Source: Enhydrobacter aerosaccus
Lineage (GTDB): Bacteria > Pseudomonadota > Alphaproteobacteria > Reyranellales > Reyranellaceae
Reading direction: 5' to 3'
Assembly (NCBI GenBank): GCA_903832005.1
Contig: CAIKZO010000128.1
Span: 33,388-97,387, forward strand
DNA: 64,000 nt
The notes beneath the pieces are model-generated. The model made no database searches. It saw only the letters and a program-made list of their open reading frames with translations, and was not told where the DNA came from. Shown one piece after another: positions 1 to 8,584 of the stretch. Position 1 is the stretch's first letter. Every line of letters begins with the position of its first letter. Position numbers and translations under genes: made by a program.

Positions 1-48
1 GGCGGACTATGCGCGAACCGGCCGCACAGGCCGGTCACATCTCGGTGT

Positions 49-449
49 TCAAGGCCCCGGCGATTTGATCACAGTCGTGGTGCCGCTGTGTTGGATTTCA
101 CCATCGGAATTTTTTGTGGTCTCGCCGCTCCTCTTCAAGGTCTTGCCATCCGGCCCCACAGCCGTGCGGCTGTCGAGATACTCACCAGGCGCCAGCTGAC
201 GTTCATTGCTGTAGGTGTGGTGCCGCTTGCCCCGGTCACGTCACGACTTGCAGAGAGGCCGTCCGGAGACACGGACCGGCTGAGCGTGGCAGTCCCTTCG
301 GGCGTCGCCACGGAGCGCTGCTCGGTCGCCCCACCGCCCCCGACTGTCCTGCTTTAGTTAACCTCCACCGGCCGACGTTGCGCCACAGCCGAGGACGCCC
401 CAGCGACGACGAGCGCGCCGAGAAGCACGACATTTTTCAAGCTGATCAT
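49..449 (-). pseudogene. broken small secreted-protein gene (nonsense codon plus frameshift)
   Basis: On the minus strand ATG (447-449) follows a strong GGAGG site and begins a Sec signal peptide of about 24 residues ending in SSAVAQ. After 31 codons the frame meets TAA (354-356), yet it stays open and protein-like beyond that (for example EQRSVATPEGTATLSRS, then SPDGLSASRDVTG). From about position 230 a second frame, shifted by one base, continues in the same style (DSRTAVGPDGKTLKR) to TGA at 49-51. Both halves are Ser/Thr-rich around a PDG core, so I read them as one secreted repeat-type protein of roughly 130 residues, now interrupted twice. It starts 12 bases after the pxpA stop and could share its transcript. 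Alternatively only the 31-codon signal-like peptide is made. Function unknown. Confidence 0.5.
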
Positions 450-461
450 CACCCCTCCGGC

Positions 462-1256
462 TCAGTGCTTCAGGCTCGGCAGCTCCGTGAGCGGCACGAT
501 CTTGATGCCAGCGGCCTCGAGACCCTTGCGGACGGCCGAGGAGACCTCGATCGCGGTCGGGCCGTCGCCGTGCACACAGATCGAATCGACCTGGCAGGGG
601 ATGCGCTTGCCGGAGGTCGAGTAGATCGCCTGCTCGTCGACCATGCGGCGCACGTTGGCGACCGCGGTGGCGGCATCCTTGACCATCGAGTTGGCTTCCT
701 TGCGCGGCGTCAGCATGCCGGCATCGGTATAGGTGCGGTCGGCGAAGACTTCCTCGGCGGCGCGCAGGCCATGCTTCAGCGCGGCTTTGCTCTGCTCGGT
801 GTTGGCCTGGCAGAGGAAGATCAGGTCGCGGTCGACTGCCTTGGTGGCCCGCGCGATGATGTCGGCCATCTCGGGATTGTCGGCCGACATGTTGGCCATC
901 ATGCCGTGCGGCTTCATGTGCGTGACCTTGGCGCCGTGCAGCGCCGCGATCGCCTGCAGCGCGCCCAGCTGATAGGCGATGTTGGCCTCGAGCTCCTTGG
1001 GCGTGAGGTTGATCACCCGGCGACCGAAGCCCTGGAGATCGGCAAAGCCCGGATGGGCGCCGATCGAGACGCCGTTGGCGGCGCACAGCCTCACGGTGTC
1101 CATCATCACGACCGGGTCGCTGGCGTGGAAGCCGCAGGCCACGTTGGCCGAGCGCACGATCTTCAGCACTTCGGCGTCGTTGCCCATCACCCAGGGCCCG
1201 AAGCTCTCGCCGAGATCGGAGTTGATGTTCACGTGTCCAGCATTGGTCGCAGCCAT
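462..1256 (-). CDS. pxpA: 5-oxoprolinase subunit PxpA (LamB/YcsF family)
   Basis: A 264-residue cytoplasmic protein of the LamB/YcsF family, the usual family length. With PxpB and PxpC it forms the ATP-dependent 5-oxoprolinase that opens 5-oxoproline (pyroglutamate) to glutamate. Diagnostic blocks are clear: NSDLGESFG near residue 12, NVACGFHASDP near 39, GAHPGFADLQGFGRR near 67, and HMKPHGMM near 115. It is transcribed away from pxpBC; only 38 bases separate the two start codons, so the promoters must overlap or lie within coding sequence. That gap holds a small inverted repeat (CTTCG at 1266-1270, CGAAG at 1273-1277) that could be an operator, but the evidence is thin. A broken small gene follows on the same strand. 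Confidence 0.93.
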   Translation of the reverse strand: MAATNAGHVNINSDLGESFGPWVMGNDAEVLKIVRSANVACGFHASDPVVMMDTVRLCAANGVSIGAHPGFADLQGFGRRVINLTPKELEANIAYQLGALQAIAALHGAKVTHMKPHGMMANMSADNPEMADIIARATKAVDRDLIFLCQANTEQSKAALKHGLRAAEEVFADRTYTDAGMLTPRKEANSMVKDAATAVANVRRMVDEQAIYSTSGKRIPCQVDSICVHGDGPTAIEVSSAVRKGLEAAGIKIVPLTELPSLKH

Positions 1257-1294
1257 GGGAGACTCCTTCGAACGAAGCCGTTATCCTAGCAGAC

Positions 1295-2041
1295 GTGAGC
1301 GTACGTTACCTCTCCTGCGGCGATACCGCCTTTACCGTCGAATTCGGCAACGAGATCTCCCCGGCGATCAACGGCCAGGTGATGGCCCTGCATGCCGTCA
1401 TCGCCGACGCCAGGAAGGCCGGCAAACTGGCCGGCCCGCTGGCGGGGATCGTCGAGACCGTGCCCACCATGCGGTCTTTAATGGTGACCTACGACCCGCT
1501 GTCGACTACCCGCGCCGAGTTGCAGCCCGAAATCGAGGCCCTGGTCGCCAAGGGCCTGAAGGCCAGCGGCAAGACCCGCCAGGTCACCATCCCCTGCTGC
1601 TACGACGGCGAGGAATTCGCCCCCGACCTGAAGGATGTGGCCAAAGCCACGAAGAAGACGCCCGATCAGGTGATCGAGGCGCATCTCAAGTCGGCCTTCA
1701 AGGTCTACGTCTTGGGCTTCATGCCGGGCCTGGCCTACATCGCGGGCCTCGACCCCACTTTATATCTGCCGCGGCGCAGCCAACCGCGGGTGCGCCTGCC
1801 CCGCTCGACAGTCGCCATCGCGATGGACATGACGACCATCTACCCGTTCGAGAGTCCGGGCGGTTGGCACCTGATCGGCCGCACCCCGCTCATGATGTTC
1901 GACCAGCGCCAGCCGCAGCCTGTGTTCCTGGCGCCGGGCGACTCGGTCACCTTCCAGCGCATCGACCGCAAGACCTTCGACCGCATGGCCCACGACGCCG
2001 AACGCGGCACGCTCGACTGGTCGAAGATGGTGAAGGCATGA
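1295..2041 (+). CDS. pxpB: 5-oxoprolinase subunit PxpB (KipI family)
   Basis: A 248-residue KipI/PxpB-family protein that starts with GTG. The conserved signature is present: VLGFMPGLAYIAGLDP near residue 142, LPRRSQPRVRLPRSTVAIA after it, and YPFESPGGWHLIGRTP near 188. PxpB pairs with PxpC in the 5-oxoprolinase complex. Its TGA stop (2039-2041) lies in the left arm of a palindromic element; without that element its stop would overlap the pxpC ATG as ATGA, the normal coupled arrangement. The nonstandard order (pxpA divergent, pxpBC forward) is discussed under findings. Confidence 0.93.
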   Translation: MSVRYLSCGDTAFTVEFGNEISPAINGQVMALHAVIADARKAGKLAGPLAGIVETVPTMRSLMVTYDPLSTTRAELQPEIEALVAKGLKASGKTRQVTIPCCYDGEEFAPDLKDVAKATKKTPDQVIEAHLKSAFKVYVLGFMPGLAYIAGLDPTLYLPRRSQPRVRLPRSTVAIAMDMTTIYPFESPGGWHLIGRTPLMMFDQRQPQPVFLAPGDSVTFQRIDRKTFDRMAHDAERGTLDWSKMVKA

Positions 2042-2156
2042 CCCCTCCGTCCGCTTCGCGGCCACCTCCCCATAAGAATGGGGAGGGTTATGAGTTCTTC
2101 CCCCTCCCCAGTCTTCTGGGGAGGTGTCGCGGTCATACCGCGACGGAGGGGTCATG
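2037..2156. repeat. palindromic intergenic repeat at the pxpB/pxpC junction
   Basis: A 120-base element bounded by perfect 15-base inverted arms: CATGACCCCTCCGTC at 2037-2051 and its complement at 2142-2156. Inside are two strong hairpins with CCTCCCC/GGGGAGG stems (about 2064-2086 and 2104-2123) and two small GC hairpins. The same CCTCCCC...GGGGAGG building block recurs near 21.3 kb and twice near 22.4-22.6 kb, so this is a dispersed repeat family. The right arm supplies GGAGGGG, which is now the ribosome binding site of pxpC. Confidence 0.8.
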
Positions 2157-3182
2157 ACCGCCGCGCTGAAAGTGGTGCGCCCCGGCCTGTTCGACACGGT
2201 GCAGGACTTCGGCCGCATCGGCTTCATGGCGCTCGGCATGCCGACGGCGGGCGCGATGGATCGGATCGCGTTGTCACTGGCGAACGCGCTCGTGGGCAAT
2301 CCACTCGACACGGCTTGCATCGAGATCGGCGTGATGGGGCCCGATCTTCTCGTCGAGGCCGACAGCGTGCGGATCGCCCTCGTCGGTCCGCTCTCGCCGT
2401 CGCTGATCGACGGGCCGGATGCTGCGCCCAAGCCGCTCGAGTCGGATCGCTCGCATCTCTTGAAGCGCGGCCAGATCCTGAAGGTCGGCATGATCGACGG
2501 ATCGAGCACGGCCTATCTCGCGATCGCAGGCGGTCTCGACCTGCCGGTCTTCATGGGCAGCCTCTCGACTTACAGCCGCGCCGGCGTCGGCGGCTTCGAC
2601 GGCCGCAAGCTCGCAGCAGACGACGTGCTGGCGCTGAAGCGCGACGCGGCTCCAGCTGGCGACGAACGCAAACTCGGCAGCCCCTTCGACTACGGCAAAG
2701 GCCCGGTCCGCATCATCTGGGGACCGCAGGAAGAATACTTCAGCGCCAAGGGCCGCAAGACCTTCGTCGAGTCCGAGTACACGGTCTCGAAGGAAGCCGA
2801 CCGCATGGGCATCCGTCTCGACGGCCCGGTGATCGAGCACGAGAAGGGCGCCGACATCATCTCCGACGGCATCGGCCCCGGCGCGATCCAGGTGCCGGGC
2901 GCGGGCTTGCCGATCGTGCTCCTGGGCGATCGGCAGACCGTCGGCGGCTATTCCAAGATCGCGACCGTGGCGTCGGTCGACCTGCCACGCTTCGGCCGGC
3001 TGTTGCCGGGCCAGACCGTGCGCTTCCAGCCGATCACCGTCGCGGAAGCCGAGACGTTGCGCCGCGAACAAGAGCAGCGGCTGAAGAACGCGATCGCCGG
3101 TTTCCAGACCGCGCGCCCGCCGGGCGGGATCGATCTCGCCAAGCTCTACGAAGTGAACCTGATCGACGGGGTGGTGTTCTAG
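2154..3182 (+). CDS. pxpC: 5-oxoprolinase subunit PxpC (KipA family)
   Basis: A 342-residue biotin-dependent carboxylase-like (KipA/PxpC) protein, the second half of the PxpBC heterodimer. The opening MTAALKVVRPGLFDTVQD and the stretch DFGRIGFMALGMPTAGAMD are typical of the family, as are GGYSKIATVASVDLPR and FGRLLPGQ near the end. I chose ATG at 2154 because GGAGGGG lies just upstream and the protein then begins at the family's usual N terminus; an in-frame ATG 30 bases earlier would add residues encoded by the repeat. Follows pxpB across the palindromic repeat. Confidence 0.93.
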   Translation: MTAALKVVRPGLFDTVQDFGRIGFMALGMPTAGAMDRIALSLANALVGNPLDTACIEIGVMGPDLLVEADSVRIALVGPLSPSLIDGPDAAPKPLESDRSHLLKRGQILKVGMIDGSSTAYLAIAGGLDLPVFMGSLSTYSRAGVGGFDGRKLAADDVLALKRDAAPAGDERKLGSPFDYGKGPVRIIWGPQEEYFSAKGRKTFVESEYTVSKEADRMGIRLDGPVIEHEKGADIISDGIGPGAIQVPGAGLPIVLLGDRQTVGGYSKIATVASVDLPRFGRLLPGQTVRFQPITVAEAETLRREQEQRLKNAIAGFQTARPPGGIDLAKLYEVNLIDGVVF

Positions 3183-3229
3183 CCAGAACAAGGCCGTGCG
3201 CTTGTAAATCGACTGAGCCGCCCTTATGC

Positions 3230-3256
3230 TTGCCTGAGCAATCTTTGTTTCAGCAA
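3230..3256. promoter_or_regulatory. possible MarR operator
   Basis: In the 116-base gap before the marR-type gene, TTGC and GCAA half sites form a short dyad (TTGC-CTGA-GCAA, 3230-3241), with a further GCAA at 3253-3256. MarR repressors often bind short dyads just upstream of their own gene, and this lies 43-69 bases ahead of the start. The arms are only 4 bases, so this is suggestive only. Confidence 0.25.
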
Positions 3257-3298
3257 CCATTGCCCGGGCAGATACAGTCCGGGCCTGAGCAGCCCCCG

Positions 3299-3799
3299 AT
3301 GACCAAACAGCATTTCCACGAAAAGACGATGAGCGCGCTGGGCTCGCCCAGCTATCTGGCGCGGCGGCTGTTGCATGCCTTCGCGGAGCACTACGAGGCG
3401 CTGTTCGCACCGTACGACATCACTTACCAGCAGTGGACAGTGCTGATGCTGCTCTATGCCGACATGGCACGCACCTCGACCGACATGTCGCGGCAGATGT
3501 GCCACGACGCCGGGGCGATGACGCGGCTCGTCGACCAGCTCGAGAAGCGCGGCTTCGTCGACCGCCTGCGCGACACCAACGATCGCCGGATCATCAATCT
3601 CACGCTCACCGATAGTGGCCGCGCACTCGCGGATTCGCTCAAGATAAACGTCCTCGATTTCCTGAACGTGGCCCTCGAGGATTTCTCGCACGAAGACCTC
3701 GCGACCTGGCTGCGCCTCACCGCGCGCATGATCGAGGCCGTCGATGCTCGTCCCGTCGGCTTTGCCGAGGCCCGCGCGAAGGCGAAGGCTGCTCCATGA
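3299..3799 (+). CDS. MarR-family transcriptional regulator of the efflux operon
   Basis: A 166-residue winged-helix regulator. The MarR core is visible: QQWTVLMLLYADM (about 41-53), the recognition region MCHDAGAMTRLVDQLEKRGF (about 65-84) and the wing DRLRDTNDRRIINLTLT (about 86-102). Its stop overlaps the start of the outer membrane factor gene by ATGA, so it is the first gene of the efflux operon and is likely its autoregulated repressor, as with E. coli EmrR. No good ribosome binding site precedes the chosen ATG, but the N terminus fits the family. Confidence 0.88.
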   Translation: MTKQHFHEKTMSALGSPSYLARRLLHAFAEHYEALFAPYDITYQQWTVLMLLYADMARTSTDMSRQMCHDAGAMTRLVDQLEKRGFVDRLRDTNDRRIINLTLTDSGRALADSLKINVLDFLNVALEDFSHEDLATWLRLTARMIEAVDARPVGFAEARAKAKAAP

Positions 3800-5217
3800 A
3801 ACGCGTCGCCGCCTTTCTCGCGATCACCTCGCTCGCGGGCGGCTGCGTTTCCGCGCCGCCCACGACGCCGAGCGAGAAGCCGATCGAACCCACGACGCTC
3901 GGCCTCGGCGCCGACGCCGCCCCGCCGATCGGCGAGCAATGGTGGACCGAGTTCGGCGATCCGCAACTCGACCGGCTGGTCGGCGAGGCACTGGCCGGCA
4001 GCCCGACTCTTGCGGCAGCGCAGGCGCGCGTGCGCGGGGCCCAGGCCCAGGTCGCCTCGGCGCGCTCGCAGCTCTATCCGCAGGTCACATTCGACGGCAA
4101 TGAAACTTGGCAGCGCCTGTCGGCCAACTACATCTATCCCCCGCCGTTGGGCGGCGCCGACAACTGGATCGGCAGCGCGCAGGGCAACCTCACCTGGTCG
4201 ATCGACTTCTTCGGCAAGCAGCAGGCGCAGATCGCGCGCGCGAAGTCGGCGACCGAGGCGCGCATTCTCGACGCCACCGCCGCGCGCCTGATGCTCGCGG
4301 GCTCGGTGACCGGGGCCTATATCGCCTATGCCCGCGCCATCGATCTCGTCGCCGTCGCGGAGCAGACGGTGCACCAGCAGGAAGATGTCCTGAAGCTCAC
4401 CTCCGACCGCGTGAGCGCGGGACTGGAGACGGAAGCGGCCTCCCAGCAGTCGCGCGCGCTGGCATCCTTCGCGCGGCAGGACCTCGTGCAGGCGCGCGCC
4501 GTGCGCGAGCTCGCCACGCACGAGATCGCGCTCCTGATCGGCCGCGGCGCCGACGCCTATGCGCTCGCGCCGCCGCACCTCTCGCCGACCGCGCTCGCCC
4601 TGCCCCAGACCCTGCCGGCCGATCTGCTGGCACGCCGGGCCGACATTGCCGCCGGGCAGGCGCGCATCGAGGCGGCAACGCACGGCCGCGAGGTCGCACA
4701 GAAGGCCTTCTATCCCGACGTCAACCTGCTGGCGCTGGCCGGATTCGCGGCGATCAGCGGCGTGGGACCTCTGCTGGCGGCCGGTGCGGGGCAATACGGT
4801 GTCGGTGCGGCGGTCCATCTGCCGATCTTCGACGCCGGCAAGCTGCGTGCCCAGCTCTCGGGCGCCACTGCCGATCTCGACGCCTCGGTCGCCGACTACA
4901 ACGAGGCGGTCGTGGGCGCGGTCAAGCAGGCGGCTGACGCCATCACCTCGCTCAATGCCGCGCAGGGCCGGCTCGCCGAGCAAGGCACCGCCATGAGCGC
5001 GGCGCAATCGAGCTTTGCCCTCGCCCGCGATCGCTACGGCAGCGGGCTCATCCCGCAGCTCAACGTGCTCTCCGCCGAGGACCTGGTGATTCGCGCCCAG
5101 CGCCAGTCGGCGACGCTCAATGCCGATCTCATGTCGGCGCGCGTGACCCTGGTCATGGCGCTGGGCGGCGGGTTCACGCCGCCGCTTCCTCAAACCGCGT
5201 CGAGCCAAAAGCCATGA
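3796..5217 (+). CDS. RND/MFS efflux outer membrane lipoprotein, NodT family
   Basis: A 473-residue TolC-like outer membrane factor. It begins with a lipoprotein signal peptide and lipobox LAGGC (Cys17), then carries the NodT-family start EQWWTEFGDPQLDRLV (about 51-66) and two OEP repeats with the usual coiled-coil heptads (for example SPTLAAAQARVRGAQAQVAS). It should form the outer membrane channel for the EmrAB-type pump encoded next. It overlaps both neighbours by 4 bases, so translation of the four genes is probably coupled. Confidence 0.92.
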   Translation: MKRVAAFLAITSLAGGCVSAPPTTPSEKPIEPTTLGLGADAAPPIGEQWWTEFGDPQLDRLVGEALAGSPTLAAAQARVRGAQAQVASARSQLYPQVTFDGNETWQRLSANYIYPPPLGGADNWIGSAQGNLTWSIDFFGKQQAQIARAKSATEARILDATAARLMLAGSVTGAYIAYARAIDLVAVAEQTVHQQEDVLKLTSDRVSAGLETEAASQQSRALASFARQDLVQARAVRELATHEIALLIGRGADAYALAPPHLSPTALALPQTLPADLLARRADIAAGQARIEAATHGREVAQKAFYPDVNLLALAGFAAISGVGPLLAAGAGQYGVGAAVHLPIFDAGKLRAQLSGATADLDASVADYNEAVVGAVKQAADAITSLNAAQGRLAEQGTAMSAAQSSFALARDRYGSGLIPQLNVLSAEDLVIRAQRQSATLNADLMSARVTLVMALGGGFTPPLPQTASSQKP

Positions 5218-6476
5218 ACGAACCTACGCGCATCGACCGCCAGAACGAGAACGCCACGCCGGCCGAGCCGCCCGTAACGCCAGTCGTAACGCCGCCCATG
5301 CGCATGCCGGACAGCAACACGCCGCCGTCGCCCGGCTCGCCCTACATCCGCCAGCGCCGGCGCCGGCGCCGCATGGGCCTGATGCTGATCGCGCTGCTGG
5401 TCGTCGCGGGCGGTGCGGCCTTCGCCTTCTACTGGTTCACCTACGCGATCTTCTCCGTGTCGACCGACGACGCCTATGTCGGCGGCGACCTGGTCGCGGT
5501 GACGGCGCGCGAGTCGGGCACGGTGATTTCGCTGCAGGCCGACAACACGCAGGCCGTGAAGCGCGGCCAGCTTCTGATCACCCTCGATCCTGCCGAGGTG
5601 CGCGTGGCGATGGACGCTGCCCGCGCCGATCTCGCCCACACGGTGCGGATGGTGCGCACAGCGTTCGCCCGCGTCGACCAGGCCAAGGCGCAGCTCGCCC
5701 AGGCCGAGGTCGTGCGCACGACCGCCGAGAACGATGCGCGCCGGCGCGAGAAGGCCGGCAACTCGGTGTCGAGCGAGGAGCTTGCGCATGCCCGCGACAG
5801 CCTGCTCGCCGCAGCGGCGGCCGTGACCGCCGCGCAAAGCACGCTCGCCCAGACCGAAGCCGCGGTGCAGGGCACCGACATCGCGCACAATCCCGACGTG
5901 CTCGCCTCGGCCGCGCGGCTGCGCCAGGCCGCGATCAATCTCGCGCGCATGGAGATCAAGGCGCCGGTCGACGGCATCGTGGCGCAGCGCAGCGTGCAGA
6001 TCGGCCAGCGCATCGCCGCCGGCGCGCCCCTGATGGCCATCGTCCCGCTGGAGACGGTGTGGATCGACGCCAACTTCAAGGAAGTGCAACTGACCGACGT
6101 GCGCCTCGGCCAGAAGGTCACGGTGGTGTCGGACTTCTACGGCTCGACCGTGCCCTTCCACGGGACCGTCGTCGGCATCGGCGCCGGCAGCGGCAACGCC
6201 TTCGCCCTGTTGCCGCCGCAGAACGCCACCGGCAACTGGATCAAGATCGTGCAGCGCATCCCCGTGCGCATCGCCCTCGATCCCGCCGAGCTGCGCCAGC
6301 ATCCGCTGCGCATCGGCCTCTCGGTCGATGCCGCGATCGACATCAGGGACAAGTCGGGCTCGCTCACCGCCTCGACCCAACCCCTGCGCGACCTCAAGGG
6401 CGATCCTGGCGACGGCGATGTCGACGCGACAGCCCGGGAGATCGACACGATCGTCAAGGCGAACAGCGGGCAATGA
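5214..6476 (+). CDS. emrA: EmrA/HlyD-family membrane fusion protein
   Basis: A 420-residue periplasmic adaptor with a single N-terminal membrane helix (about residues 54-77) after a proline-rich cytoplasmic tail. The biotinyl-lipoyl motif STDDAYVGGDLVAVTARESG (about 83-102), a long alpha-hairpin and the barrel segment APVDGIVAQRSVQIGQ (about 247-262) are characteristic of EmrA. It bridges the inner membrane transporter to the outer membrane factor. It overlaps both flanking genes by 4 bases. Confidence 0.92.
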   Translation: MNEPTRIDRQNENATPAEPPVTPVVTPPMRMPDSNTPPSPGSPYIRQRRRRRRMGLMLIALLVVAGGAAFAFYWFTYAIFSVSTDDAYVGGDLVAVTARESGTVISLQADNTQAVKRGQLLITLDPAEVRVAMDAARADLAHTVRMVRTAFARVDQAKAQLAQAEVVRTTAENDARRREKAGNSVSSEELAHARDSLLAAAAAVTAAQSTLAQTEAAVQGTDIAHNPDVLASAARLRQAAINLARMEIKAPVDGIVAQRSVQIGQRIAAGAPLMAIVPLETVWIDANFKEVQLTDVRLGQKVTVVSDFYGSTVPFHGTVVGIGAGSGNAFALLPPQNATGNWIKIVQRIPVRIALDPAELRQHPLRIGLSVDAAIDIRDKSGSLTASTQPLRDLKGDPGDGDVDATAREIDTIVKANSGQ

Positions 6477-8029
6477 GCGGCCCCGCCGATAACGCACAGG
6501 CCGGCCCGCCGCCGATGGAAGGCAGCAAGCGCTGGATCACGGCCATCGCGCTCGCGGTCGTCACCTTCATGCAGGTGCTCGACACGACCATCGCCAACGT
6601 CTCGCTGCCGACCATCTCGGGCAATCTCGGAACCTCGACCGACCAGGGTACCTGGATGATCACCGGCTTCGCCGCGGCCAACGGCGTCGGCGTGCCGCTG
6701 ACGGGCTGGCTGATGGGCCGCTTCGGCGTGGTGCGGACCTTCATCATCGCCGTGGTCGGCTTCACCGCCGCCTCGTTCCTGTGCGGCATCGCCTGGGACC
6801 TGCCGTCGCTGATCCTGTTCCGTATCCTGCAGGGCGCGCTGTCGGGCCCAATGATCCCGGGCTCGCAGTCGCTCCTGCTCTCGATCTTCCCGCAACGTCA
6901 GCGGCCGATGGCGCTCGGCCTGTGGGCGATGACCACGCTGGTGGCGCCGGTGGTCGGCCCGATCCTGGGCGGCTGGATCTCCGACAACTACTACTGGGGC
7001 TGGATCTTCCTGATCAACGTACCGCTCGGCCTGATCGCCGCGCCGCTCTGCTGGTTCAACCTGCGCGACCGCGAGACGCCGACGCGCAAGCTGCCGATCG
7101 ACAAGGTCGGCATCGCGCTGCTGGTCGTCTGGGTGGGCGCGCTGCAGGCCATGCTCGACAAGGGCAAGGACCTCGACTGGTTCGATTCGAGCCTCATCGT
7201 CGTACTGGCGATCGTGGCGCTGGTCGCCTTCGCCGTCTGGATCGTGTGGGAGCTCACCGAGCAGAACCCGGTGGTCGATCTCTCGCTGTTCAAACGGCGC
7301 AACTTCACCTTCGGCACCGTCGCCTTCTGCCTGGTGTACGCCGTGTTCATGGGCAACACCCTGCTGCTGCCGCTGTGGCTGCAGACCGACGTCGGCTACA
7401 CCGCAACCTGGGCGGGCTTCGTCTCGGCGCCGGCCGGTGCGGTCGCGGTCTTCGCCTCGCTGTTCATGGCGCGCTTCCTCTCCAAGGTCGATGCGCGCCT
7501 CACCGCCTCGGTGGCGTTCGTGTTCTTCGCGATCTCCTCGTTCATGCGCTCGGGCTTCGTGCAATCGGGCTCGTTCTGGGACTTCGCCGCGCCCGCGTTG
7601 GTGCAGGGCGTCTCGATCGGGCTGTTCTTCGTGGCGCTGATCACCATCCTGCTGGACGGCATTCCGCCCCAACGCATTCCGGCCGCGACCGGCCTCAGCA
7701 ACTTCACCCGCATCACCGGCGGCTCGTTCGCGATCTCCTTCACCACGGTCCTGTGGGATCGCCGCGAAGCCTTGCACCAGAGCCGCTTGAGCGACTTCTC
7801 GACCGCCTACAATCCGGCGATGACCGACACCGTGACCCGCCTGCACGAGCACGGCATGACCGGCAGCCAGCCCTACGCGGCCCTCGCCGGCCAGCTCGTG
7901 CAGCAGGCGTACCTGCTCGCGTCCAACGACCTCTTCTGGCTCTCCGGCTGGCTCGTGCTCTGCTGCATCCCGCTGGTATGGCTGGCGAAGCGTTCGATCA
8001 GCGGCGGCGGCCCCGTCGTGGCGGACTGA
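6473..8029 (+). CDS. emrB: DHA2-family drug:H+ antiporter, EmrB/QacA type
   Basis: A 518-residue major facilitator with about 14 predicted membrane helices. Helix 1 carries VTFMQVLDTTIANVSLPTI, the EmrB motif, and helix 2-3 the motif-A-like GWLMGRFGVVRTF; PVVGPILGGWISDNYYW matches the antiporter motif C. It would export hydrophobic drugs or acids through the partner adaptor and channel. The chosen ATG overlaps the emrA stop (ATGA). The gene ends 7 bases from the convergent DoxX gene, and I see no hairpin terminator in that gap. Confidence 0.93.
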   Translation: MSGPADNAQAGPPPMEGSKRWITAIALAVVTFMQVLDTTIANVSLPTISGNLGTSTDQGTWMITGFAAANGVGVPLTGWLMGRFGVVRTFIIAVVGFTAASFLCGIAWDLPSLILFRILQGALSGPMIPGSQSLLLSIFPQRQRPMALGLWAMTTLVAPVVGPILGGWISDNYYWGWIFLINVPLGLIAAPLCWFNLRDRETPTRKLPIDKVGIALLVVWVGALQAMLDKGKDLDWFDSSLIVVLAIVALVAFAVWIVWELTEQNPVVDLSLFKRRNFTFGTVAFCLVYAVFMGNTLLLPLWLQTDVGYTATWAGFVSAPAGAVAVFASLFMARFLSKVDARLTASVAFVFFAISSFMRSGFVQSGSFWDFAAPALVQGVSIGLFFVALITILLDGIPPQRIPAATGLSNFTRITGGSFAISFTTVLWDRREALHQSRLSDFSTAYNPAMTDTVTRLHEHGMTGSQPYAALAGQLVQQAYLLASNDLFWLSGWLVLCCIPLVWLAKRSISGGGPVVAD

Positions 8030-8036
8030 ACGTCGC

Positions 8037-8474
8037 CTAGCGCAGCTGGGGCGGCGCCACGCCCACGTCGGCTTCGGACTCGCTCAAGCCATCGAACGAC
8101 AGGCGGCCGGCGCCGGAGACGTAGAACGACAGAAGTCCGCCCGCGATGGCGCAGTTCTTCAGGAAGTGGAACATCTGCGTGCGCTCGAAGAAGTTGGCGT
8201 GGAACAGCAGCGCGGTCACGACGCAGAAGCCCGCCAGCACCAGCACCGTGAGGCGCATGCGATAGCCCGCGATCAGCAGGATGCCGCCCGCCAGTTCGAT
8301 GAACACCGCGATCGGCAGCAGGTTCGACATCACGCCGCTATGGATCATGAAGGCCGCGGTCTCGTCGTAGCCCTGCACCTGGCCGATGCCCGACCACAGG
8401 AACAGGCCCGCCACCAGGCAGCGCGCAACCAGCAGCACGCTGCTGTTGCCATTGTCGTCCACGCTTCCATCCAT
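8037..8474 (-). CDS. DoxX-family membrane protein
   Basis: A 145-residue protein with four hydrophobic segments. The start LLVARCLVAGLFLWSGIGQV and the later IELAGGILLIAGYRMR and HANFFERTQMFHFLKN are typical of the DoxX family, which includes quinone-linked and oxidative-stress proteins; the exact role is unknown. A longer reading frame extends upstream, but ATG at 8474 places the first helix at the normal distance from the N terminus. Convergent with emrB. Confidence 0.85.
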   Translation of the reverse strand: MDGSVDDNGNSSVLLVARCLVAGLFLWSGIGQVQGYDETAAFMIHSGVMSNLLPIAVFIELAGGILLIAGYRMRLTVLVLAGFCVVTALLFHANFFERTQMFHFLKNCAIAGGLLSFYVSGAGRLSFDGLSESEADVGVAPPQLR

Positions 8475-8584
8475 CGGCTGCACTCCAAGCAATGCCTGGT
8501 TGCAGTTTACCGCGCTACATCGCCGCCTGATACGCGCCCAGGCGGTTTTGAGACCTTTGAAACAATAACGCTCGCCATGAACGC

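Noticed and set aside
18..34. CCGGCC/GGCCGG hairpin near the window start.
   Set aside because: 6-base stem without a T run in either direction; common by chance in such GC-rich DNA.
3..68. Possible C-terminal end of a plus-strand gene (ending ...HISVFKAPAI, TGA at 66-68).
   Set aside because: Only 21 codons are visible, other frames are also open, and it overlaps the minus-strand broken gene; it cannot be supported.
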